A stretch of 6,559 bases of DNA from XYA12-FULL-58-9 sp001798605 (GCA_036736205.1 DAINMX010000304.1:1-6559); one strand, 5' to 3'; counted from the stretch's first letter, positions 1 to 6,069 are shown. Numbers and translations: made by a program. Notes: generated by a model from the letters alone, not told the origin.

Positions 1-1
1 G

Positions 2-265
2 TATTTGGCGTCGGGACACATTGCTGGCAGCGGTCCGGCCTTTCTAGCGGTGGCGTCGGCGATGGGATTGGTTGCCTACCACGTGCTTCTGTATCTCTTG
101 CTAAGTCTTGGGCGCGACCAGGTGGGCTTTTCCAGCTGGGCCACGGCGATGTTGCTGCCAAACGCCGTGATTACCGGTGTGTTGGCGTTCGTGTCCTATC
201 CGGGCTTGGCCGCCTTGGAGCGCAAGCTCACACCCGAGACGCACGAGGGGCTCGCTTGGCGCTAG
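2..265 (+). CDS. mreD: MreD, rod shape-determining membrane protein (C-terminal part)
   Basis: The reading frame is open from the left edge and stops at 263-265, so this is the 3' part of a gene that begins outside the window. An in-frame TTG at 5 has no visible ribosome-binding site and is unlikely to be the true start. About 87 residues are visible, roughly half of a usual MreD (about 160-170). They contain two hydrophobic segments, AFLAVASAMGLVAYHVLLYL and the region around LLPNAVITGVLAFVSYPGL, and end in a short charged cytoplasmic tail. MreD is an inner-membrane partner of MreC/MreB in the elongasome. MreD diverges quickly in sequence, so the name rests mostly on the membrane character and on its position directly upstream of PBP2 and RodA, the usual mreBCD-mrdA-rodA order. 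Its last 10 nt overlap the next gene, which suggests translational coupling. Confidence 0.75.
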   Translation, partial: YLASGHIAGSGPAFLAVASAMGLVAYHVLLYLLLSLGRDQVGFSSWATAMLLPNAVITGVLAFVSYPGLAALERKLTPETHEGLAWR

Positions 266-2319
266 GTGGCATCCTTGGGCCGCGCAATCCGGCCAAGCTC
301 CTGCACGGTAGGATTATCGTGGCGGTGTGGCTTGTCGGCGCGGCGTTCTTGGTGCTCACTTCACGGCTCTATGCGCTGCAGATTCTTCGCGGGGAAGAGC
401 TCACCAAGGAAGGCGAGGAGAACCTCGTTCAATATATTCGCATCCCTCACGATAGGGGAATCATCTACGATCGCCTGAGGCGAATTCTCGCTGACAACCG
501 GCAATCCCTCGACGTACAGGTGATTCCCGCATTTCTCGGCGATGCAGCGCACAGGGCCGTCACCCTCGGGGAGTTGGCGCGACTTATCGATCTCTCATTT
601 GAGGAGTCGGAGTCGATTCGTAACACCGTCGAGTCGCAAATTGGCCTCGACCGTTTTCAACCCATTGTGGTCAAACGTGACTTGTCGGCAGAACAGGTTG
701 AGTCGATCGAGAGCGAACGCAGCGTCTTTCGTTTGGACGGCGTCAATATTGTCGAGGGCCGGCGTCGCGACTTTCCAAACGGCAAGCTCGCATCCCATCT
801 GCTGGGCTATGTCAAAGAAATCGATGCGGTTCAGCTCGATGCCGAACGGGTTCGCTGTGTGGAAGGGGAGGGAGGCCGAAAGGTTTGCAATCCGAGGAAA
901 TATGTCCTCGGCGACCTCTTTGGCCGAGATGGCATCGAACGCATGCAGGAGGCTGAGCTGCGTGGTGAGGACGGATTTGAAAAGACCGTTGTCGATGCAA
1001 AGGGCAGGCAGCAACCGGAGGAGTACATCCGCCAAATCTTCGGAGGCCCGGAGAGTAGAAAGAATCCCCCGAAGCCCGGTCAAAATGTAGTTCTCACCAT
1101 CGATAGGGATCTTCAGGCCAGCGCTGAGGCATCGTTCGATGGGTTTGCGGGCGCTGTGGTTGCTCTCGATCCTAGAAATGGCGAGGTTCTCTCGCTCGTC
1201 AGTGTGCCGGCGTTCGATCCAAACCTAGTGAGTGGTTTGCTCGGCAAAGAGGTGAAGGAGCGCCTCGATGCTGACCCGCTCAAACCGTGGATGAATCGTG
1301 CGATCTCTGGCCAATACGCGCCGGGTTCGACCTACAAGGTCGTCACTGGGATGGCGGCGTTGGCCGAGCATGCCACGAGTCCGAAGGAGAAGGTGAGGTG
1401 TCCTGGCGCCTTCAGAATGGGCCGCAGCGTATGGCGTTGTCACAAAGATTCAGGGCATGGCCAGGTCGACTTGCGGGACGCCTACAAAGTCTCCTGCGAC
1501 GTCTATTTTTACACGATGGGCGCTCGGGTCGGCATTGACAGAATGGCTGCGATGGCTCGGGCACTCGGTTTTGGCAAACGCACTGGTATCGATTTGCTCA
1601 ACGAGAAACCCGGCCTGGTTCCTGATACGGCGTTTCATGACCGCGTCGACCGCGCGACCGGCGGTTATCAGAAGGGCATGGCCGTCAACACAGCGATTGG
1701 TCAGGGATCTGTTTTGGTCACGCCACTCCAACTGGCTCTCGCCTATGCTGCGCTCGCAAATGGAGGCACAGTGTTCGAGCCGAGGATTGTTGGCAGCATT
1801 GAGACTGCTGATTTTCGTGTGACGCGGCGCTTTCTGCCACGGGGCCGCCGGATCCCAGATCTTCCTCACCTCGATGTGCAAGAGGAAACTTTTGGCAAGG
1901 CACCGGAGGTGGCTGAGGTCAAACCTACGGTGGTTCGCAGTGAGCTCGGCCAGCCCCATGAGTTCTTGGAGGTAACCCGCGATGGGTTGTTCGCGGTTAC
2001 CAATGAGCCAGGCGGCACAGCCTATTGGCGTCGGTCGCGTAAGGTGTCGATGGCCGGCAAGACTGGGACAGCACAAGTGATGGTGCTTGGGCGGGAACGA
2101 CTCAAACCCGAAGATATGGAATACATGCAACGCGATCACGCGTGGTTTGTTGCGTATGCGCCAGCCGAGAATCCGGAGATTGTGGTGGTGGTGGTCAATG
2201 AGCACTCGGGTCACGGTGGCTCCCATGCAGCGCCTATAGCGGTGAAGGTCATTGATGCATGGGCTGATTTGAGGTCGGAGCGATTGGCGAGTGTCGGGCT
2301 CAAGGAGGAGGAGCCGTGA
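256..2319 (+). CDS. mrdA: Penicillin-binding protein 2 (elongasome transpeptidase)
   Basis: This is a class B PBP that crosslinks peptidoglycan during side-wall elongation, working with RodA at the inner membrane with its catalytic domain in the periplasm. The protein is 687 residues (E. coli PBP2 is about 630). A single membrane anchor lies near residues 19-40, followed by the RGIIYDR dimerisation/pedestal region. The transpeptidase motifs are all present: S358-T-Y-K361 (nucleophile Ser358), S413-C-D415 (the SxD form typical of PBP2 rather than SxN) and K602-T-G604. The C-terminal HSGHGGSHAAPIA segment is also typical. The start is TTG at 256, supported by GAGGGG at 245-250 five bases upstream; it overlaps mreD by 10 nt. 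Extra length comes partly from a loop with Cys201 and Cys211 in the pedestal and partly from a roughly 40-residue basic/acidic stretch before the KTG motif. Cys382, Cys395, His401 and Cys414 may form a metal site (inference). Confidence 0.95.
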   Translation: MALGGILGPRNPAKLLHGRIIVAVWLVGAAFLVLTSRLYALQILRGEELTKEGEENLVQYIRIPHDRGIIYDRLRRILADNRQSLDVQVIPAFLGDAAHRAVTLGELARLIDLSFEESESIRNTVESQIGLDRFQPIVVKRDLSAEQVESIESERSVFRLDGVNIVEGRRRDFPNGKLASHLLGYVKEIDAVQLDAERVRCVEGEGGRKVCNPRKYVLGDLFGRDGIERMQEAELRGEDGFEKTVVDAKGRQQPEEYIRQIFGGPESRKNPPKPGQNVVLTIDRDLQASAEASFDGFAGAVVALDPRNGEVLSLVSVPAFDPNLVSGLLGKEVKERLDADPLKPWMNRAISGQYAPGSTYKVVTGMAALAEHATSPKEKVRCPGAFRMGRSVWRCHKDSGHGQVDLRDAYKVSCDVYFYTMGARVGIDRMAAMARALGFGKRTGIDLLNEKPGLVPDTAFHDRVDRATGGYQKGMAVNTAIGQGSVLVTPLQLALAYAALANGGTVFEPRIVGSIETADFRVTRRFLPRGRRIPDLPHLDVQEETFGKAPEVAEVKPTVVRSELGQPHEFLEVTRDGLFAVTNEPGGTAYWRRSRKVSMAGKTGTAQVMVLGRERLKPEDMEYMQRDHAWFVAYAPAENPEIVVVVVNEHSGHGGSHAAPIAVKVIDAWADLRSERLASVGLKEEEP

Positions 2320-3941
2320 GGAAAGTGGGCGTTGACACCAGTGAGATTCACTGGCCGTTGATTGCTGTTGTCTTCTTGGTGGCGCTGCTTGGCGTCTACA
2401 ATCTTCATTCCGCCGCCGCGGCACGGGACCCGAGTCTCTATCTCACCCAGATGGGTTTCATTGCCGTCGGCGCTATGCTCGCTGCACTCGTGTTGGTCTT
2501 CGACTATCGAGTAACAGAAAGTCTTGCGTACCCGGTTTATGCGATTGCCTGTTTGTTGTTGTTGGCTGTGCTCTTCCAAGGCAAGGTGGCCGGTGGGGCA
2601 CAACGTTGGCTCGATCTCGGTCCAATCGCGCTCCAACCTAGCGAGCCTGCCAAGCTTGCAACCATTCTCTGTCTCGCCCGCTACTTCTCTATTCGGGTGC
2701 CGCCCAACGGTTATTCCATGCGGCGGCTGTTTGGTCCGCTCAATCCTTCCCGTCCTTTGGCGGTCACCGTAGTGTTGGTTTGGGCCTGGAGTAAGCCATG
2801 GCTTGCGGACCCCATAGGTGAGCTGGCGAGGTGGATTCGCGCCAAACTGGACGGCATCATTCCCCAAGCCGGAGATTTGTTGTGGTTCCGGATCTTCGTT
2901 GCTTGCATCTTCGTTGCTCTATGTGTTGTTGCGATCATGCTGATTGTGCGTTTCGCGCGGGCGCGGGCGTTGCTCGACCCGTGGCCGGAAGGGCAGCGCA
3001 ATCGACTCATCGGCCTGACAGTTGCGTTGACCGTTGCCGCAGGTGGGCTCTTGGCGTCGAACTGGAATGCGCCGTTCTTGCGGGATCCATTCGGGGAAGT
3101 GATTGCTCGGCTTGCTATTGCAGCAGGGCCCGGGGGGCCCTACGAGGCATTGGTGCCAGGGCATGGTCTGCGCATCGTCATCATTCTCGCTACGGCCGGC
3201 TACTGGGCAGCCTCGTTGTTTGCCCTCCGACAAGGTGTCGATAAAATCATGGATGTGGTTATCGCGCCAGTGGATCTCTTGGCGATTCCAGCAATTCTCA
3301 TTTTGGTGGAGCCCGATCTCGGCACCGCTGGCATCGTCGTGTTCATCGGTTTCACCATGATTCTTGTTGTCGGTGTCCGTCTGCGAACTCTCATCATTCT
3401 CGGTTGCATGGGGGCGTGTGTGGCCGTGGTTGGTTGGTTTGGCGTTCTCAAGGACTACCAGAAACGGCGGATACTCACTTTCATTGATCCCGAACACGAT
3501 CGAACGGGGGCCGGGTGGAATGCGGTTCAGTCATTGATCGCGGTGGGCTCTGGACGGTGGACTGGCAAGGGCCACATGGGAGGCACCCAGACCAAGTTGT
3601 CTTTCTTGCCGGAGCAACACACCGACTTCGCGTTTAGCGTCTGGGCTGAGGAACAGGGGTTCATCGGTTGTCTTTTGATTCTGGGCCTGTTTTTCGTTCT
3701 GCTTGCGTTCGCCCTCGCTGTCGCCGCGGAGGCGCGCGAGGCCTATGGTTCGCTTCTGGCCACGGGGGTCGCTGCCATGATTTTCTGGCAGGCGTTGATC
3801 AACATGGGCATGGTCATAGGCGTGTTTCCTGTCGTGGGCATGACTCTGCCGCTCTTCTCTTACGGTGGGTCGAGCCTCATGACGATTATGCTGGGAATAG
3901 GTTTGTTATTGAATGTGCACCTGCGCAGGCGCGCACACTAA
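2316..3941 (+). CDS. rodA: RodA, SEDS-family peptidoglycan glycosyltransferase, enlarged
   Basis: RodA polymerises lipid II into glycan strands in the membrane and is the partner of PBP2. The GTG start at 2316 overlaps the PBP2 stop (GTGA) and is preceded by AAGGAGGAG at 2302-2310, so translational coupling is likely. SEDS signatures are clear: GGAQRWLDLG (Trp98), QPSEPAK (107-113), EPDLGTAG (332-339), LPEQHTDFAF with the expected catalytic Asp437, and PLFSYGGSS near the C terminus. The protein is 541 residues; E. coli RodA is about 370. The excess lies in one place, between QPSEPAK and EPDLGTAG, which are about 224 residues apart here against about 45 in E. coli (from memory). Because the conserved flanks are intact and in frame, this is an insertion in a functional enzyme rather than a broken gene. 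The gene ends 4 nt from the convergent thioredoxin gene. Confidence 0.95.
   Translation: MRKVGVDTSEIHWPLIAVVFLVALLGVYNLHSAAAARDPSLYLTQMGFIAVGAMLAALVLVFDYRVTESLAYPVYAIACLLLLAVLFQGKVAGGAQRWLDLGPIALQPSEPAKLATILCLARYFSIRVPPNGYSMRRLFGPLNPSRPLAVTVVLVWAWSKPWLADPIGELARWIRAKLDGIIPQAGDLLWFRIFVACIFVALCVVAIMLIVRFARARALLDPWPEGQRNRLIGLTVALTVAAGGLLASNWNAPFLRDPFGEVIARLAIAAGPGGPYEALVPGHGLRIVIILATAGYWAASLFALRQGVDKIMDVVIAPVDLLAIPAILILVEPDLGTAGIVVFIGFTMILVVGVRLRTLIILGCMGACVAVVGWFGVLKDYQKRRILTFIDPEHDRTGAGWNAVQSLIAVGSGRWTGKGHMGGTQTKLSFLPEQHTDFAFSVWAEEQGFIGCLLILGLFFVLLAFALAVAAEAREAYGSLLATGVAAMIFWQALINMGMVIGVFPVVGMTLPLFSYGGSSLMTIMLGIGLLLNVHLRRRAH
2796..2825 (+). repeat. RodA internal motif, copy A (P-W-L-x-D-P-I-G-E-L)
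   Basis: Codes for RodA residues 161-170, directly after the first hydrophobic segment of the insertion. It matches copy B at 7 of 10 identical positions (P, L, D, P, G, E plus conservative W/F, I/F and L/V changes bring the rest close). The repeat is visible at protein level; the DNA has diverged. Confidence 0.6.
3072..3101 (+). repeat. RodA internal motif, copy B (P-F-L-x-D-P-F-G-E-V)
   Basis: Codes for RodA residues 253-262, directly after the third hydrophobic segment of the insertion, 92 residues downstream of copy A. In both copies a tryptophan sits three residues before the proline, and another hydrophobic segment follows after about 20-25 residues, so the repeat unit appears to be a whole hydrophobic hairpin, not only the ten-residue motif. 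Confidence 0.6.
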
Positions 3942-3945
3942 CCAG

Positions 3946-4272
3946 TTAGAGATGCCGGGTGATCATTTCTTCCAGGCGTGCCTTGGTGACTAGCCCAACG
4001 AGTTGGTCAACGACCTTGCCTTCTTTGAACAAGAGGAGGGTTGGGATTGCGCGAACGGCATATTGTGTTGGCACTTGCGGGTGCTCGTCGATATTCATCT
4101 TGGCGACTTGCAGGCGACCTTGATAGTCGGCAGCGATTTCTTCCACCACGGGCGTCAAGGCTCTGCATGGGGCACACCACTCAGCCCAGAAGTCAACAAG
4201 AGTGGGCTGTTCTGCATCGAGCACCTGTGTTTGGAATTCGCTGTCCGTTGCTGTCAAGATCCCTTCACTCAT
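3946..4272 (-). CDS. trxA: Thioredoxin (WCAPC active site)
   Basis: A 108-residue cytoplasmic thioredoxin that reduces protein disulfides using electrons from thioredoxin reductase. The fold markers are in order: buried Asp27 in VDFWAEW, redox motif W32-C33-A-P-C36, KMNIDEHP, then the cis-proline loop AIPTLLLF (Pro77) and the EGKVVDQLVG strand-turn. Length is standard for TrxA. The usual WCGPC glycine is replaced by alanine, which is seen in part of the family and should shift redox potential only moderately. The ATG at 4272 is chosen because GGAG (plus-strand 4280-4283) lies seven bases before it and because the protein then begins right at the domain. The frame extends upstream to another ATG at 4356, but that would add 28 low-complexity residues and run almost into the divergent neighbour. 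The stop lies 4 nt from that of rodA, tail to tail. Confidence 0.93.
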   Translation of the reverse strand: MSEGILTATDSEFQTQVLDAEQPTLVDFWAEWCAPCRALTPVVEEIAADYQGRLQVAKMNIDEHPQVPTQYAVRAIPTLLLFKEGKVVDQLVGLVTKARLEEMITRHL

Positions 4273-4358
4273 GTTCCAACTCCGTTTGTGCCCGGGGCGA
4301 ATAGGTTTCCTCGGGGCGAGAGGTCCTGTACTATGGTGGCGCGACGGAGAATGCAACT
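4273..4358. promoter_or_regulatory. Divergent promoter region between thioredoxin and the 129-aa gene
   Basis: This 86-nt spacer must hold the promoters for both outward-reading genes. For the plus strand, TACTAT at 4329-4334 is a reasonable -10 (four of six consensus positions), placing transcription start near 4341 just before the GGAGA ribosome site at 4346-4350; no good -35 is seen (TTTCCT at 4306-4311). No convincing minus-strand -10 was found. A direct repeat occupies the middle (listed separately). Confidence 0.5.
4293..4326. repeat. Direct repeat CGGGGCGA, 19-nt period, in divergent promoter
   Basis: CGGGGCGA occurs at 4293-4300 and again at 4312-4319. Each copy is followed by a similar tail (ATAGGTTTCC and GAGGTCC), so the similarity reaches beyond the core eight bases. 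A 19-nt spacing is close to two helical turns, which would put both copies on roughly the same DNA face. The second copy ends ten bases before the candidate -10. An activator or repressor site is possible; chance in GC-rich DNA is the alternative. Confidence 0.4.
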
Positions 4359-4748
4359 GTGGGAGACCGGATATTCATCTCGCAGGCCCAGCTAGAGGCC
4401 TGGATTGGCGACAACGAAGCCAGCTTCGACGGCACCGTCCTGACACTTGCAAAAAATGGGGAATCCTACGCGCTCGAAACGGCTGCTCAAATCACGGAAT
4501 TGCTGGACGGCGAGGACACCACAGGCTTGTTGGGAAAGACACGTACGATCTCCGAGTTGCACGCGGCCGGGGTTGAATATTCTCAAGGCTGCGCAATTCT
4601 GGGTGACACTGCATATCAATGTAACGCGGGCTTCGTCGGAATCCGGCAAGGAGGGGCACCGGAACCCCTCGAGGCAGAGCTGGCGGCCTCGGACAAGGAG
4701 GCATCAGACGCCGCTCTACTCACCGATTTTCTGCTCAAGCATCTTTGA
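4359..4748 (+). CDS. Uncharacterised 129-residue acidic protein
   Basis: I do not recognise this family with confidence. The GTG start at 4359 is supported by GGAGA at 4346-4350, eight bases upstream; nearby ATGs at 4333 and 4351 are in other frames. There is no signal peptide or membrane segment, so a soluble cytoplasmic protein is expected. Residues 1-95 look like a compact domain: an N-terminal FISQAQLEAWI helix, a TVLTLAKNGESYAL strand pair, an acidic ELLDGEDTTGLLGKTRTISEL segment, then a hydrophobic core with two cysteines in SQGCAILGDTAYQCNAGFVGI. The last 30 residues are Ala/Glu-rich (EPLEAELAASDKEASDAALL) and end in a hydrophobic helix LLTDFLLKHL. Codon usage resembles the neighbours, and the start signals look normal, so it is probably a real gene. 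It is divergent from thioredoxin and its stop is 6 nt from that of pyrE. A role linked to thioredoxin through the Cys pair is only a guess. Confidence 0.8.
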   Translation: MGDRIFISQAQLEAWIGDNEASFDGTVLTLAKNGESYALETAAQITELLDGEDTTGLLGKTRTISELHAAGVEYSQGCAILGDTAYQCNAGFVGIRQGGAPEPLEAELAASDKEASDAALLTDFLLKHL

Positions 4749-4754
4749 TGTCGG

Positions 4755-5321
4755 TCAAAAATCGCTGCGCGTGAGCAGGGAGGTGAACGGCAGGCCTGTT
4801 GCCTCCAGAGCTTCGCGGCCGCCCTCCTCTCGATCAACGAGGCTGAGAATGGCGACTGGGACCAACCCTGACTCTTTTGCCCGCTCGAGTGCCCGTAGGG
4901 TTGAGCCGCCAGTGGTCACTACATCTTCTACCAGCAAAACGTTTGAGCCCTCGGGAATCTTGGCAGCTCCTTCCACCCATGCTCCTGTTCCGTGTCCCTT
5001 CGGCTCTTTGCGAATCGAAAAGGCGTCGAAGGGATCGCCGCGTTGTTGGCTGATGAGCGCGGCGGCGACTGCAATGGGATCGGCACCCATGGTCATGCCA
5101 CCGGCCGCCACGATGGTACTCCCGTCGCTCCGCAACGCCTGCACGTGCTGGAAAACGAGCTCGCCAATGACAGCTGCACCTTCACTGGAGAAAGCTGTCT
5201 GTTTGCAATCCAGGTAGAAGTCGCTGATTTTTCCCGACGTGAGTTTGATCTTGCCACGCTTGAGTGAACGATCGCTCAAAATATCGCGCAAACGGCGCTT
5301 CAATGCCGAGTCTGCTGACAT
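4755..5321 (-). CDS. pyrE: Orotate phosphoribosyltransferase
   Basis: PyrE converts orotate and PRPP to orotidine 5'-monophosphate in de novo pyrimidine synthesis, in the cytoplasm, usually as a dimer. Key motifs are present: KLTSGKISDFYLDCK (residues 26-40) of the orotate-binding N-terminal region, the catalytic loop IRKEPKGHGTG (103-113, with Lys105, Lys108 and His110) and the PRPP-binding signature LLVEDVVTTGGST (129-141). The ATG at 5321 gives 188 residues, a little shorter than E. coli PyrE (213) but complete for the fold. It is chosen because GAGG lies eight bases upstream; the frame continues upstream to 5417, but that would overlap the bactofilin gene and add a region with no family similarity. 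It sits 73 nt downstream of the bactofilin gene on the same strand, so it may be the last gene of that operon or use its own promoter. Confidence 0.95.
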   Translation of the reverse strand: MSADSALKRRLRDILSDRSLKRGKIKLTSGKISDFYLDCKQTAFSSEGAAVIGELVFQHVQALRSDGSTIVAAGGMTMGADPIAVAAALISQQRGDPFDAFSIRKEPKGHGTGAWVEGAAKIPEGSNVLLVEDVVTTGGSTLRALERAKESGLVPVAILSLVDREEGGREALEATGLPFTSLLTRSDF

Positions 5322-5360
5322 GCTTCGAACCTCATTTGTGTGGTTACAGGCGGTGTCGAG

Positions 5361-5374
5361 AGGTAGCGCCACCT
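5361..5374. repeat. Imperfect 14-nt palindrome upstream of pyrE
   Basis: AGGTAGCGCCACCT is its own reverse complement except at one symmetric pair of positions. It lies in the 73-nt spacer between the second bactofilin gene and pyrE, about 40 bases before the pyrE start. It could be a small operator or a short hairpin in the leader. There is no following T-run, so a terminator is unlikely. Confidence 0.3.
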
Positions 5375-5394
5375 GACGGCAGGATGGGCTGAAT

Positions 5395-6000
5395 TCAGTC
5401 CTTCTTTTTGACGACAACTTTCTTCTTTATCTTCTTCTTGGCAGCGATCGGCACCATAGGTTTTGCTGGCACTGCAGCCGATTTCTGTGTTGCCGGTGCT
5501 GAAACCGGTATGGATGTCGGCGCTGGTTTGGACTGCACCACCCTGGGTGGCGGCGGTCGTGGTGGCGATTGCCGAGAAGGAATCGGTCGAGATGCGGCCA
5601 TGGGCGTGGTTCGTACAATCGAGGAGCGGTCCACCGTTCTCGCGGGCATCGGCCCTGAGGCGCGTGCTGCATCAAGGTCGCCCATGTCTACTGCGCCACG
5701 GAACCGGGCACCGTCAACGATGATCACGCGCGGTGCGCGAATATCGCCAACCATGCGGCCAGCTTCCGTGATTTCGACGCTATCGGTGGCGGTGATGTTT
5801 CCCACCACGATTCCGCTGATGATTGCGTTGCGAACGGATATGTCCGCTTTGACGATACCCGACTCTGCGACGTTCAGGGTTTTGGTGAGGCTCAATGTGC
5901 CCTCAACGCGTCCGAGAACGGTGAGGTCCTCATCGCCCTGAAGGTTGCCGTTGATCAGGATTGACGGACCAACGATGGTTGATTGTGTGTTGTCTGCCAT
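5395..6000 (-). CDS. Bactofilin with proline-rich, lysine-tipped C-terminal tail
   Basis: Bactofilins self-assemble without nucleotides into filaments through a right-handed beta-helix and act as cytoskeletal scaffolds for cell shape, polarity or chromosome positioning. Residues about 9-107 form the bactofilin domain, with the typical GDEDLTVLGRVEGTL opening, the VVGNITATDSVEI rung and the closing MVGDIRAPRVIIVDGARFRG. The remaining 94 residues are disordered-looking: proline-rich (PPRPPPPR at 146-153), rich in Ala/Ser/Thr, and ending in KKKIKKKVVVKKKD (188-201). The overall plan resembles the long-tailed bactofilins of Myxococcus such as BacP; that comparison is from memory. The ATG at 6000 has GGGAGA seven bases upstream (plus-strand 6008-6013). 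No membrane-targeting N-terminal segment is visible. It follows the shorter bactofilin gene by 69 nt on the same strand and probably arose from it by tandem duplication. Confidence 0.93.
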   Translation of the reverse strand: MADNTQSTIVGPSILINGNLQGDEDLTVLGRVEGTLSLTKTLNVAESGIVKADISVRNAIISGIVVGNITATDSVEITEAGRMVGDIRAPRVIIVDGARFRGAVDMGDLDAARASGPMPARTVDRSSIVRTTPMAASRPIPSRQSPPRPPPPRVVQSKPAPTSIPVSAPATQKSAAVPAKPMVPIAAKKKIKKKVVVKKKD

Positions 6001-6069
6001 TACGGTGTCTCCCGTGGTTGGGTGACCGAGGGAACCCAGTTCGGTGGGCTATAGGTTGAAATGAATCGT

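Larger units (their letters stand above)
2697..3269 (+). other. RodA insertion domain: about 180 residues, four hydrophobic segments
   Basis: This stretch covers RodA residues about 128-318 and has no counterpart in the standard RodA layout. Four hydrophobic segments are visible, at about residues 147-158, 188-213, 230-248 and 285-304. An even number would leave the topology of the flanking core unchanged. Between the first and second, and again between the third and fourth, lie polar linkers with a shared motif: PWLADPIGEL (161-170) and PFLRDPFGEV (253-262). The linker before the third segment is charged (RFARAR, DPWPEGQRNR). Reading frame and base composition are continuous with the rest of rodA. 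No function can be assigned; a lipid II, MreD or PBP2 docking role would be speculation. Confidence 0.75.

Noticed and set aside
2182..2193. (GTG)4 run in the PBP2 gene
   Set aside because: It encodes the valine-rich strand that precedes the conserved HGG motif in PBP2 proteins, so it is better explained by protein constraint than as a variable microsatellite.
1450..2424. Long minus-strand open frame of 324 codons opposite the PBP2 gene
   Set aside because: It is rich in His, Arg and Cys with no recognisable domain, has no supported start signal, and lies fully opposite a gene with clear catalytic motifs; it is an antisense shadow in GC-rich DNA.
4273..4356. Upstream extension of thioredoxin to an ATG at 4356
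   Set aside because: The added 28 residues are low-complexity and basic, while the ATG at 4272 has a well-placed GGAG and starts at the domain boundary.
4722..4778. Several inverted repeats at the unknown gene/pyrE junction (CGATTTT/AAAATCG, CTGCTCA/TGAGCAG, CATC-TTT-GATG)
   Set aside because: The stems are short, mutually exclusive or have loops of 27-34 nt, and neither strand has a T-run after them, so a bidirectional terminator is not supported.
4447..5217. Plus-strand open frame of 256 codons across the unknown gene and pyrE
   Set aside because: Arg/Ser/Pro-rich translation typical of a wrong frame, and it overlaps the certain pyrE gene on the opposite strand.
5322..5417. Upstream extension of pyrE into the bactofilin gene
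   Set aside because: The extension lacks family similarity, and the internal ATG at 5321 has a good ribosome-binding site.
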